Part shown: positions 1-9,730 of the stretch, piece after piece | Layout: each line of letters opens with the position of its first letter | How positions within the stretch are numbered: position 1 is the stretch's first letter | Source of the DNA: Cryptomeria japonica | Taxonomy: Eukaryota > Streptophyta > Pinopsida > Cupressales > Cupressaceae | DNA length: 64,000 nucleotides | Assembly (NCBI RefSeq): GCF_030272615.1 | Contig: NC_081415.1 | Coordinates: 101,784,796 to 101,848,795 of the forward strand | Direction: 5' to 3' | The notes under the pieces: model-generated | The model's database searches: none | The model's input: the letters and a program-made list of their open reading frames with translations, nothing else | Told to the model about the DNA's origin: nothing | Translations under genes and position numbers: made by a program

Positions 1-1134
1 ATCACCACTCATATGATGTGAACATCCTGAATCAATGATCCATTCATCCTTAACTTCAACTTTAGCTGCCAGGGCCTGCTCTACTAGTTGAACAGTAGGT
101 GTCGGATGACGTTCTATTATAGCAACAAAGACCAATCCATTGTCTGTCAGATCCTCATCACAATCATCAGTGACTCCTTCATCAGCAAGATAATAAGATT
201 TATCTTTATTCTTCTTAAATTTGTATCTCTGATATACAGGGTTAGGTTTGTATGTTCTTCTATCTTCTTCTTTTAGTCTAGCATGTCTATCAGAGCATCT
301 TGAAGCCATATGACCAATCTTATTATAGTTAAAACATTTAAAGGGTGCTTTACCTTCATACTTACTTCCAACTGGACCTTTAGGCATTTTTCTTGCAAAT
401 AGTGCTTCAATTTCTTCAAGTTCTTCATTTTCTCTCCTGCTTTCTTCAAGTTCTCTTGCATAAAAAGATTTCCAATCAGATTTGTCAAATGATGGTGCAA
501 ATGGTGTTGATGCCTTAAAAGCTAAATTTGTCTTTATAGTAGCAACATGACCAAATTCCTTAATTTCAAAAGTAGAAAGTTTTCCAATCAATGTGTCCCT
601 AGTTACTGATGTATTAGGCATAGTTCTTAACTCATTTATAGTAGTAACTTTTATTTTATATACCAGTGGCAATCCTCTTAAAAATTTTGAAACAATTTCA
701 TCTTCACTTAAGGTTCCTCCACAATATTTAATACCCAAACCAATTTCATTTACTCTTTCCATAAAAACAATAATCCTTTCATCTTCTTCCATTTTCAAAT
801 TTTCATACCTGACCCGGAAGCTTTCATGTTTTGCAATTTTGAGTGTGGAATCTCCTTCATTCAATGTTTCCAAATGATCCCAAATAGCTTTAGCAATAGA
901 CTTATCTGATAATGCTCTCAAAAGTGCTTCCCTTGCTTTGTAGTCATTTTCTTCATCTTTTCCTAAGGTAGGTGGATTAGGCTGACCAGGAGTAGAAGCA
1001 GTATAGTCATTCTTTGTAACTTCCCAGATGTCCTTTCCAATGCAATTCAGATGTGTCTCCATCTTGATCTTCCATATGCCATAGTTGGTTCCATCAAGTT
1101 TAGGACTATCCTTCCTGAAATAGTTAGTAGACAT
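1..1134 (-). CDS. Element A: copia gag-protease, open frame cut by window edge
   Basis: N-terminal 378 codons of a Ty1/copia Gag-Pol polyprotein, read on the minus strand from an ATG at 1134 with no stop before the window edge. It opens with a Gag N-terminus of the type in which a Trp-x-Ile/Leu-Lys motif follows a Gly-Thr-Asn-Tyr turn (about residues 14-25). The UBN2-like capsid region follows (about 50-230), then an acidic and basic linker. A zinc knuckle lies at residues 267-280, but its second Cys is Tyr (CFNY...). The aspartic protease active site D368-S-G370 sits in WIIDSGCSHHM. Its 5' LTR and primer-binding site lie immediately upstream, so this is the 5' half of an element whose pol lies outside the window. 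The intact frame is unusual here because all other coding regions are broken. Family placement (Sire/Tork side of copia) is by eye. Confidence 0.9.
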   Translation of the reverse strand, partial: MSTNYFRKDSPKLDGTNYGIWKIKMETHLNCIGKDIWEVTKNDYTASTPGQPNPPTLGKDEENDYKAREALLRALSDKSIAKAIWDHLETLNEGDSTLKIAKHESFRVRYENLKMEEDERIIVFMERVNEIGLGIKYCGGTLSEDEIVSKFLRGLPLVYKIKVTTINELRTMPNTSVTRDTLIGKLSTFEIKEFGHVATIKTNLAFKASTPFAPSFDKSDWKSFYARELEESRRENEELEEIEALFARKMPKGPVGSKYEGKAPFKCFNYNKIGHMASRCSDRHARLKEEDRRTYKPNPVYQRYKFKKNKDKSYYLADEGVTDDCDEDLTDNGLVFVAIIERHPTPTVQLVEQALAAKVEVKDEWIIDSGCSHHMSGD

Positions 1135-1176
1135 TGGATCTCCTCAAGCTGTTAAACTTCTACAAAAAGAGGACTA

Positions 1177-1189
1177 GGCTCTAATACCA
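1177..1189 (-). promoter_or_regulatory. Element A primer-binding site
   Basis: On the minus strand this reads TGGTATTAGAGCC. It matches the initiator-methionine tRNA 3' end used by most plant copia elements (TGGTATCAGAGCC) with one C-to-T change. It lies 2 nt from the LTR end and about 43 nt upstream of the gag ATG. Confidence 0.85.
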
Positions 1190-1191
1190 AT

Positions 1192-2235
1192 TGTTAGGTC
1201 CCAGAGACAACAGAGAGAGGGGGTGAATCAGTTGTCTAATAAATTCAAACCAAAAACAACTTAACCAGCCTTAATGCTTAATACCAGTAAACCAAACTTT
1301 ATGCCGGTAGGCAGTTTATCAATTAATTGTGATACCAGTAAAGATTTATGTATGAAACAGAAAGACAATAACATCCACAACACATAACACCAATATTTGT
1401 ATGTGGAAACCTTGTAAGGGGAAAACCCATGGTGGGAAACCTTACCCACAATCAGATGATACTACTATAGATAGTATGTGTATACAAATGGTGTCTGCAC
1501 ATGCAGAAAGACCAGGCGCCTAGAGCTCACTACTCAATCACAAATAGGAGTCACATTGACTACAATTGGATGGTTAAATCCAATATTTATGTACTACTCA
1601 AAATAGCATCTTCATATGTTGGATTCAGTACTGGTTTAGTTCTAATATGCCTTTACAAAAACCTTGCTTCACCTTCAAATGATGTTTGCATGTATAGCTC
1701 TTCTTATTCTTGCATATACCTTCTTACAATTCCTTTTTCCAATCGCATTTCGATCTTACAAATAAGATCTTATATATATATACCATAACCTAAAACCAAT
1801 TTTAGTTGGTCAGCTCTAAGAGATATTACAATGAAATTAATTACATGTAAATCAATAATCGATGCAATATCTGATTCAACATGTCAGCTTAATTCATTTA
1901 CAACATTGATAAATCATCTCCAAAGCGTGTCGTGCTGATCTGGAATAGATAAGTCTGTCGGTGCTTAGTCTGGACTATTTGTCGATAACAACAAATATGC
2001 AAATACAAATATATCAACGAATAAATCTCCAAGACAAAGTGTCCAAACAATGTCTTCAACATAACCAAATGTTGTCCATGTCATTCCAAGTGTCGGTGTA
2101 CCAGATACTAGTGAATGTGCATAAAGTCACTTGCTTGCTGGTGAACATTGCCAATTCTCCAAAGTGCCAGAGTTGATAAGTGTTAATAGGTGTTGACATC
2201 AATGACAAAACCATATCAACATAACCAAAATACCA
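1192..2235 (-). repeat. Element A 5' LTR
   Basis: LTR of the gag element to its left, in minus orientation. The 3' end (U5) is well fixed at 1192 by the ..CTAACA terminus next to the primer-binding site. The 5' end is placed at 2235, where the minus strand begins TGGTATTTTGG, by analogy with related LTRs here that begin TGGCA. This end could be off by tens of bases because the partner LTR is outside the window. It contains the GGTTTTCC...CCACAT...TTGGTGTTATG block shared by all elements here with the initiator-Met tRNA primer site, and a TTTTGTCATTGATGTCAAC box near the 5' end. Confidence 0.75.
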
Positions 2236-2649
2236 AAAATTTATTCTATCGATTGTGTCTTTTATTTTTGAACCCATCTCTTCTCATGTTGTTTTATGAC
2301 ATCTTCATCCTTTGTCTTTCCTTTCTCATCTAAATTTTCATTGGCTACCGGTGGATTATTACTCCTGCAACACTTAGCAATATGTCCAATCTTGTTGCAT
2401 GCATAACATGTAATATTGGTCTTTTGAATTATTTTTCTATACCCTTGATTATCTTTTGATCTGCATTGGTTAGCCATATGTCCATATCTACTATAGGCAT
2501 GACATGTGACATTTCTAATACTTTTTCATTATGCTAACTTATGACCTCAAGATCCTCAAGAGCAAGTTGAAGTTGTTGCTGCAAACCAGTTTTCATTGAT
2601 TCCAAGTTCTGGATCTTCTTCAAGTTGTTAAACTTCTTCCAAGGAACTA
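2236..2649 (-). pseudogene. Element B: degenerate zinc-knuckle gag-like fragment
   Basis: Minus-strand remnant related to the coiled-coil/zinc-knuckle protein of element G near the right end of the window. After the primer-binding site the reading starts with a Leu/Gln/Lys-rich coiled-coil-like stretch around Met-Lys-Thr-Gly. It jumps with a frame change to CHAYSRYGHMANQC, a knuckle whose second Cys is Tyr, then to an intact CX2CX4HX4C knuckle CYACNKIGHIAKCC and a Lys/Glu-rich tail ending in RWVQK. In G the corresponding tail reads KQWIRK, which supports a family link. Most of the coiled coil present in G is missing, so this copy is internally deleted. Element A is inserted just past its C-terminal end. 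No pol homology is visible. Confidence 0.7.
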
Positions 2650-2662
2650 GGCTCTGATACCA
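2650..2662 (-). promoter_or_regulatory. Element B primer-binding site
   Basis: Minus-strand TGGTATCAGAGCC, a perfect match to the canonical plant copia initiator-Met tRNA primer site, 2 nt from the LTR end. Confidence 0.9.
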
Positions 2663-2664
2663 AT

Positions 2665-3615
2665 TGTTGGAATCCAATAACACTGAGAGTGGGGGTGAAT
2701 TAGTGTTCTACTGATGAATGAATTTATGAACTTATTGTTGATTAATCAGATGATAGAATATAAAATTAAAATGCATAGCCAAATGAACACATAAAGCAAT
2801 ACCATAACACCAATATTTATATGTGGAAAACCTTGTAAAGGGAAAAACCACAATGGGACTGATACCCACAATATCTATATACTTGATCAAGGTATACAAA
2901 TATTACATAGAGGGGTATGCTCATGCATACGGGCTTACCACCCAGAGTTCACTACTCAAATACACAAACATGGAAGTCTCACTGACTTACAGATCATTAC
3001 ATAATTATTTATAACAAAAATGAACTTAAATGATGCATCACACCATGTTGGATAAGTTCCAGTTATAGCTATGTGTTTCTCAACTAAACTGGTGAAACTG
3101 ATACTCCATTCTTCTACTAGTTAGGTTGTGCACGTGCAACTGTGCACATACACTAACATTCTCTCATCAATTTGCATACCATCAATCTTTGACTCATTTG
3201 CATCTCAAATCGCATCATATGTAAGTATATAATCCATCACTAAGATATCTCCCTTATAAACCCTTATAACTTGTTCATTATGTTGGCCTTCACAATAAAA
3301 TTAAACTTGTCGGCTTCCAGATCATAAAGAGTATTATAAATTATCCTGATGATCTTGCTTGATGTCAGCCTGGCACGCTACCTTTAATTCCTCCAATTAA
3401 TTTACCAAGTCCTATAATATGAATTACCAGTACCAAGAATAACTGGTTAATAAGTGTAAACCATAGGGTGTATACCAATTGACCTTATCTAGACAAAATG
3501 ATAAAGTGATGAATTCAAATGAATAAATATCATCATCTAAAGATGAGTTTCCATCAATGACAACCCAAAATTAAATTCACCTTAGAGGGTGACTACCAGA
3601 TGAGTGTCAATTGCC
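2665..3615 (-). repeat. Element B 5' LTR
   Basis: LTR in minus orientation, about 950 bp. It ends ..TCCAACA next to the primer-binding site and begins TGGCAATTGACAC at 3615. It carries the conserved GGTTTTTCCC...CCACATATAAATATTGGTGTTATGG block and the GTTGTCATTGATGG box near its start. The right boundary coincides with the point where copia pol sequence of element C resumes, so B was inserted into C. The partner LTR was not found in the window. Confidence 0.75.
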
Positions 3616-3667
3616 AGAATTTAGATGGTGTTCAGAGTCTATGGGCCTCATGGCCCCTAGCAATTAA
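3616..3667 (+). pseudogene. Element C: last codons of a copia RNase H
   Basis: Short 3' tail of a plus-strand Ty1/copia pol. It encodes the same WCSESMGLMAPSN-like ending, followed by TAA, as the full Tork-like element at 9057-14903. The rest of the element is cut off by insertion of element B. Confidence 0.8.
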
Positions 3668-3721
3668 TTTATTGTGTTGATACTCCCTCTTCTCTTGCAA
3701 GGTGTTCAACAAGTGGGAGAA

Positions 3722-4510
3722 TGTTGGGAAATTGTTTCTCAACCTTGTATTTACATGAGGTTAGTATTATAGTAAGTTTTTGTTTGAGCATGAAATGGTG
3801 CAAAATTATCCCCAAAGCTTTGAATTGGCTAGATAAGCATGCCCGTAAATTTTTGTCACAAGATCATAGATAGTTTTGAAGATATTAAAGTTTCCATTTT
3901 GAAGGTTGTGATAAAAGGTATACATTTAATTTTGAGGACTTTAGACCCAGTCCATAAGTTATGGCCTCCAAAAGTTTGGATTCTTGTAATAGAAAATATA
4001 AATTGCATCATACACATAAATGAGTTGTAAAAGGAAGGAACACATGATGATGTGTGTTTTGACACATCATAGAGCATCTATAATGGAGATAAGGTCAGCT
4101 CTACTTTATTGGGTGGTTTTATCCCATGGTTTTGTAATATTGTTTGACAATTTCTTGTATTGTATCTCTTATATATGAGGTGCATGAGATGGAGGTTGTG
4201 TGAAAGAATCTTATGGCTATTGAGTTACCTTTGAGTCTCTGATTAGTGGTAATCTTGTGAAGAGATTTATCTACATGTATATTATAATATGTTATTGGTT
4301 GATGGGTAATATATTGAGATACTTTTGGAGTATGGGTTTTTTCCCCTGAAAGGGTTTTCCCCATGTAAATCACTATGTTGTTTTGTTGTGGTATGCATGA
4401 TATTATTTCTATTAATTTTTTGCAACTATTGTAATGATTTGTTAAAGTTTTTTATTACCCTCCTCTCAAGGTTAGTGTAGGAAGTTGTTTCACTACTTAA
4501 CTTCCTTACA
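3722..4510 (+). repeat. Element C 3' LTR (Tork-like copia)
   Basis: It begins TGTTGGGAAATTG directly after the purine tract AACAAGTGGGAGAA and ends ..CTTCCTTACA. It is a homologue of the 3' LTR at 13833-14903, but shorter (789 versus 1071 bp), partly because it lacks the 177 bp tandem duplication of that copy. It contains the shared GGTTTTTTCCCC...GTTTTCCCCATGTAAATCA block. Confidence 0.88.
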
Positions 4511-4534
4511 CCAAACACAACCATAGTTTAACTT
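4511..4534. other. Short flank between elements C and D
   Basis: Twenty-four bases between the end of the C LTR and the start of the D LTR. They belong to whatever both elements landed in. No feature is visible. Confidence 0.5.
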
Positions 4535-6778
4535 TGTAGACACCTGTGGAGGCAGGAAAAGCGAGATCGGGTGACTAGGACCTAATCCTACTTTTGCCAA
4601 CACATTGGGAATGCGAAAGAGCCTAGTGAGAAAGAGAGAGCCAAGGATTACCTCTTAGGGTTTATATTTCTCTTATTGCAAATGATGAGAAAAATTAGGG
4701 TTTGAATGATCAACTAGACTAGGAGATGAAGAATAAAGCACAAATGAACTTGAAATTACATAAACTTGAAAATCTGAAACTAAGATACTGAAAGCATGAA
4801 AGGGGGAGGATTCTAGATGTGTACCTGATGCTGCAAACTGAGCCAAACTAACCAGGACAAGGGTGCCACACCACTATCCCTGAGAATCTAATAGAGATCT
4901 GTAATTGGGGAGATGGAATTTGAAGGTCCTGAAGCTGCAACCTGTTGAAAATGACTGATTTTGAGGGGGACCAGGGCATCATGCCCCTATCCTTGATAGT
5001 TTTCTACAAATTTGAGACTTATGGGTGGTTCCAGTGCCTTTTCCAGATCTGGAACTACCTCTAGGTACCTATTCCTACAACTAAAAAGGGAAGGTTTGGG
5101 TGGCTATATAGGGTTTTGCCTTAGTCAAACCCCTATGTTGGTAATTTCCACCTCCACAAATAATCGATAATGTATTGAAAATGTGTGTGCTAGAACCTTG
5201 TGTGTATGCAAGATCCTAAAATGAAAGAAACCCGAGCTACCCTACACATGAGAGTAAACCCTAAATGTAAATGTGAATGTAAATGACAATGATTCAAACC
5301 AAATATTCTAAATTATCTAAAGCATGAATGTAAATGTGTCAATTGATGTTAAGAAGCTCATACAAAGACATGAAAATAATATGAAATCATACCAACCCCC
5401 AAGGGAGAGATATTGCCACTAGATCTCCTATTACTCTTCAATGACTTCAAGGCTCCTAATTTTGAGAAAAAAGCCGAGGACCATGTCTTTTCGATTTAAT
5501 TCTATCTTTAGGATGACCTAGGAATTGAATTTTCTACCAATCTTTTGGGGTTAAGCATTATAATATCGTATAATTATGCTCCCAAAATTTTGAGAAAAAA
5601 ACCAAGGACCATGTGCACTCCCGCCACGGTCCCATCAACTTTTCACCAAATTTTAATGGTCGTTAGATATGATAATATTAGAGTGAATCCCAAAGTTACA
5701 TCTGATTTTGAGGTGCTTTGATATGCAAAATCGGTCCTTAAAGGTTGAAATAGGACATAATTAGGGTTTATGATTAAATGATTTATTGAAGGAATAAAAT
5801 GAAAAGGGGCATGCTTAGGGTAAAGGGCCCAACTTTATAACATGTAAAGTGATGAAACATGACTTTAGATTTAATTAAATTAATTAATTAAATGCTTAAA
5901 GGGAAATTATAAATGCAAGATGCAAGACACACTAAGGTGGGTGCTAACCTAAGTGTGAAATTGTACCACCCTAGCAAGGGTGTACAATTTACAACACTAC
6001 AACAACTAAAATTGTCATGTCTAATTAAATAAATATTTTCATTTATTTAATTATTCTATCCTAAGTCTTCTATTAATTAAATAAATATTTATTTATTTAA
6101 TTAATTCATTAATCCTCTTCTAAGCCTTTCCTTATTTAAATAAATACTTTTCTTTATTTAAATTATCATTTTCCTAAATTAAATAATTATTTTATTTATT
6201 TAATTGTCCCCCTTCCTCTATTAATTAAATAAATCTTTATTTATTTAACTAATTCATTAGACTTCCCTACCCATAACAAATTTCATTCATCTCTTAATTG
6301 TTCTCTTACCTACACCCTTTATCATTTAATTATTTCCTCTACCTATCCTTTAATCCTAGTCGACCATTTATCTTTACACCTCTCAATCTTATCCTTCCAT
6401 TTCTTACAATGTCTTCTATATAAGAGGATGTCTCCTTCATTATCAACCCTAATCATCTAATCATCTAATCAATCATCTAATTGTCTAATCAATCTTATGC
6501 AATCAAACCTTCTTGCAATCACACTATCAACCACATTTTTCATTCTTTGTTGAGCTCTTGTGCATACATAAAATCTGAGAGCAAATATATCAAACAAGAT
6601 CAATGGAGATAGGAAGAAATGGAGATTGAAATTCTACTAGACATGTCAATGGTATATTTGGTTTATTTTATTTATTTGGTATGGTGGATCTTTTTTATTG
6701 TTAGGCTAGGGTTTTGTGGTTGATCCTTGTGTGTCTTTCAATATTGTTGTTTCCATTAATCCATTTTCACCATATACA
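4535..6778 (+). repeat. Element D 5' LTR (Ty3/gypsy, Tat-like)
   Basis: A 2.24 kb LTR starting TGTAGACACC and ending ..CATATACA, 3 nt before a primer-binding site. The start is inferred from the TGTAG beginning shared by all five gypsy LTR types in the window. Inside are an AT-rich block with repeated TTAATTAAATAAATATTTATTT modules (about 5870-6250), a TATA box CTATATAAG at 6416-6424 and a short CATCTAAT repeat downstream. A motif of about 28 nt (TTTTGAGAAAAAA...GGACCATGT) occurs twice near 5458 and 5587. The matching 3' LTR is not in the window. Confidence 0.75.
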
Positions 6779-6781
6779 TTT

Positions 6782-6799
6782 TGGCACGTCTGGTGGGAC
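6782..6799 (+). promoter_or_regulatory. Element D primer-binding site
   Basis: TGGCACGTCTGGTGGGAC starts 3 nt after the LTR end. It has the TGG start and spacing of a Ty3/gypsy primer-binding site and differs from the initiator-Met site used by copia. I do not assign the tRNA. Confidence 0.75.
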
Positions 6800-8658
6800 T
6801 CTTCTCCCTTTATTTTGACATCTTGGTTTGCAGATTTATGTTTTTAAAAGATGTAGGTTTGGCATTGCAATGATTTTGCATTTTTCTGCGTCTACAATGG
6901 ATCTAACCATGTATGTGTTTTATTTTCATGTTTGTGATTACTCTTTCTGCATTTCTGATTTCATGTTTCTTTTGTAGATCCCTTATCCCAAAATTGTGTT
7001 TGTGACCAATATAATCACATTTTTGTTTTCTTTTCGTGTTTGTGTTGCCTTTTGTTACGTTTTTGTTTTGCAGGTTTTTTAGTCAATTTTGTAGGTTGCA
7101 GGTTTTTGGAATCACATATGTGAGTTCTATTTTTGCATATGTTCCCAGATCTTGCATCTGTGTAGGTTTTTGTTGTTTCTACATTTTGTTGTCTATTTTG
7201 TAGGTCTCAGATCTAGAAATTGAGTCTTTGTTCTATCCTTCGGTGTCTGTAATTTGTGTCTGCATCTGGTATAGTTGCATCTGTAATTTCAGTTTTGCAT
7301 TTTCACTTTCATTTAGGGTTTTTCAAATTTTATTTTTGGAGATAACCTCTTTTGATCTGACTAACAAAATGTTGTGGTTGTTTGAAAAGGAGAAAAATGT
7401 CTTGTTGAAGGCCCCTATTTCACAAAGTCTTTTGGGATTTTTAAAATTTATCTAATTTGTGTGCTTGCAGGAGGGGTATCATTTCAAAACTACTAACAAG
7501 TTTGGTGTAGGACCTTTGGCAAAGATTTGATTTTGAGATTTCTTACTTTGTCTTCTTTAGTCTAGCAAACACTTCATTTTGGATCTTAAAAAATCAACAA
7601 GTGTCTTTTGTGTTTTGAGAAATAGGCTCTTTATGTTTTACCTTTTAGAGGGAATGCCTCTCGAGTAGCCCATAAGGCCAAGTGAGAGGGAACGACCCAA
7701 GTGATAACGAGCTAAATCCAAGCTCTTCCAAGCCACTATAGATAAAAGTGTTTGTGACAAAAGTTGCAAGCAACGGGTGTTACATGTTGTTATAATGGAG
7801 TTATGACTCCCCATTAACCCTATAGAGAGTAACCTTTATAGGCTGGGAGGCCTTCCATTTAATGGAGCATAACACGCTGCTGATTATAGCAACCCAAATG
7901 GATGCCCTTAGTAGACACCTTTTTGTGTTAGAAACCAAAAACCTTCTAGTTGTGCGTCTGTTCAGAGCAGAATCATGTTTGGGTATGAGAGAAGTATACT
8001 CTCACATTTTCCAGAGAAAACTTAAGAACCACTTTTGTGTTGAGAAATCACATCTATGCAGAGCAGAATTGTGTCTTTATCACTAGAAAATTGCATCTAC
8101 ATTTACTGTAATTGCATCTGGGGTTAGAAGTCACGTTTGGGTTTACTTAAATTGTGTTTTTGTTTAGAACTAAAATATTTCAAAATATTTGTCAAGAGAA
8201 AAGGGACTTAAGTTTTCATACTCAAAGAGCTTCTAAGGTTTCTTCCTATAGGGCTTCATTTTTTAGTCAACCTATCTTGGTCACACATAGTCAACCATTT
8301 TCCTTCACTTGCATTGCCCTCATACATATTTTCCAAATTTGAGTCAAAAGGTTACTTTTCTTGTCCTCATAAAACTTTGCAAACATACTACAACACAACA
8401 CTAGGTAATTTTTGTATTAAGATCTATCATCTTAGGGTCTCATTTTGTCTTCTTGAGTCAAGGTAAACTTACCTCATCAAGAGATCTATCATCTCTTTGG
8501 AAGCTGCACCTTACTCTAAAAAACATACATACTTTGGTATTACACTCTTTGACTTTGCAGGTTTACCCTAGATTCATCTATACTTCATACACTTCTTGGT
8601 CTTCCATAGTCTTTGCATTTTCATACTACCTTTCATTTTGGTCAAGAATTTAGTCCAT
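6800..8658 (+). other. Element D 5' leader
   Basis: About 1.86 kb of T-rich sequence between the primer-binding site and the first gag ATG. There are no coding domains. The open stretches here are short and show no family features. A long untranslated leader is common in Tat-lineage gypsy elements. The block at about 7640-7860 is less T-rich and resembles conserved leader sequence, but I could not assign a function. Confidence 0.6.
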
Positions 8659-9056
8659 GGTTGAAACCCATTCACAAAAGTCTAGAAGGGAAGTCGAAGA
8701 AGCTTTAAGGTCTTTAAACATGAGTACTTATGAGTTTGATGGATAATTTTATAATCCATTTGACAATCACAGTAATATACCAGATAATGACAATGACAAC
8801 AATGACAACAACAATGGAACTGATAATGAAAATGACAATGTATTCGTGGATTCTACAGAAGTTGAGGAAACTATCATGGATCCCCATTTTAATAAATTGG
8901 TTCAAGAAATCATGAAGAGGGAAAGATAATATTTCCTACAAGTTATGGCACAAAGTGGAACAATATTACCCCATGATTTTGATATGTCACAAATTTTGGA
9001 GGATGATCCAAATCAAGCAAATCTAGCTAATACAAGGCATAGGAGACCCAAAAATG
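8659..9056 (+). pseudogene. Element D gag, N-terminal part
   Basis: Start of the Tat-type Gag from ATG at 8659 (MVETHSQKSRREVEEALRSL). It is followed by an Asn/Asp-rich low-complexity stretch and an acidic segment. In-frame stops occur after STYEFDG and after MKRER, so the gene is dead. The frame runs to RRPKN, where the Tork-like element is inserted. Past that insertion the same frame continues for a short distance as GGNRRE. Confidence 0.75.
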
Positions 9057-9217
9057 TGTTGAGACATTGAGCAGCTAGGACTCAAACCTAGGACCTTCCA
9101 TACGCTGCTGGAGTGCTCTACCACTGAGCTACTGGCCCCTCTTGGACCAGTCCATTGTCAGTCCGGGTGTGGCTTATTTTCAACACCAACACCCCCCCTA
9201 GACCTGGCTCTAATATC
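9057..9217 (-). repeat. Inverted leader copy forming the 5' terminus
   Basis: Reverse complement of 9447-9608 with a few mismatches. It starts TGTTGAGACATTG at the target-site junction and ends with a degenerate inverted primer-binding site (TGATATTAGAGCC on the minus strand). The two arms are about 161-162 bp and separated by about 229 bp. Confidence 0.93.
9068..9138 (-). other. tRNA-like sequence, inverted copy
   Basis: Inverted copy of the tRNA-like segment in the right arm. Its B box has one C-to-T change (GGTTTGAGTCC). Confidence 0.6.
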
Positions 9218-9444
9218 ATGTTGTAATCTGTTTTTGATTGCTGAATAAAATATTGAGCTACTTTTGGAGGGTGGGGTTTTTCTCCCGAAAGGATTTTCCC
9301 CACGTAAATCATTGTGTTGTGGTATGAATGCTATTATATCTATTTCTATTTTCTGTAACTGTTGTAACAATCTGAAAAAGTTTTGCATTACCCTCCTCTC
9401 AAGGTTAGTGTAGGAAGTTGTTTCCGCTACTTTACTTCCTTACA
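9218..9444 (+). repeat. Truncated 5' LTR (last 227 bp)
   Basis: Near-identical to 14677-14903, the last 227 bp of the 3' LTR, and the same length. It ends ..CTTCCTTACA followed by AG and a primer-binding site. The first 844 bp expected from the 3' LTR are absent and replaced by the inverted leader copy. Confidence 0.93.
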
Positions 9445-9446
9445 AG

Positions 9447-9459
9447 TGGTATCAGAGCC
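9447..9459 (+). promoter_or_regulatory. Primer-binding site 1 (next to LTR)
   Basis: TGGTATCAGAGCC, 2 nt after the LTR end, in the normal copia position. Confidence 0.9.
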
Positions 9460-9526
9460 AAGTCTAGGGGGGGTGTTGGTGTTGAAAATAAGCCACACCC
9501 GGACTGACAATGGACTAGTCCAAGAG

Positions 9527-9597
9527 GGGCCAGTAGCTCAGTGGTAGAGCACTCCAGCAGCGTATGGAAGGTCCTAGGTTCGAGTCCTAGCTGCTCA
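9527..9597 (+). other. tRNA-like sequence in copia leader
   Basis: Seventy-one bases that fold partly like a tRNA. There is a perfect D stem GCTC/GAGC around AGTGGTA, a 4 bp anticodon stem TCCA/TGGA with an 8 nt loop, and a perfect 5 bp T stem CTAGG/CCTAG around the loop TTCGAGT. RNA polymerase III A box (TAGCTCAGTGG) and B box (GGTTCGAGTCC) matches are strong. The acceptor stem pairs poorly and the anticodon loop is one base too long, so I do not call a working tRNA gene. It lies between the two primer-binding sites. Confidence 0.6.
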
Positions 9598-9608
9598 ATG
9601 TCTCAACA

Positions 9609-9621
9609 TGGTATCAGAGCC
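9609..9621 (+). promoter_or_regulatory. Primer-binding site 2
   Basis: A second perfect TGGTATCAGAGCC that directly follows ..GTCTCAACA. Its first base marks exactly the point where the inverted arm at the element's left end begins, which suggests that this site primed the DNA that integrated. Confidence 0.75.
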
Positions 9622-9730
9622 TGATCACCTTTGGTTTCAATTGTGGGCAGTTGGGTTTTTTGAACTAATCCAGATTTGAGTGGGAGCTTGTGCAGAAGAC
9701 ACTTTTTGATCTTGTTGTAGGAATATTCAG

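Noticed and set aside
9527-9597. Functional tRNA gene
   Set aside because: Acceptor stem pairs poorly, the anticodon loop has 8 bases, and the copy lies inside a retrotransposon leader with an inverted duplicate. Reported as tRNA-like only.
9474-9608. Independent 135 bp TRIM-like LTR (TGTTG...CAACA followed by a primer-binding site)
   Set aside because: The ends look LTR-like, but there is no second direct copy and no target duplication around it. The inverted copy at the element end is better explained by strand switching during reverse transcription.
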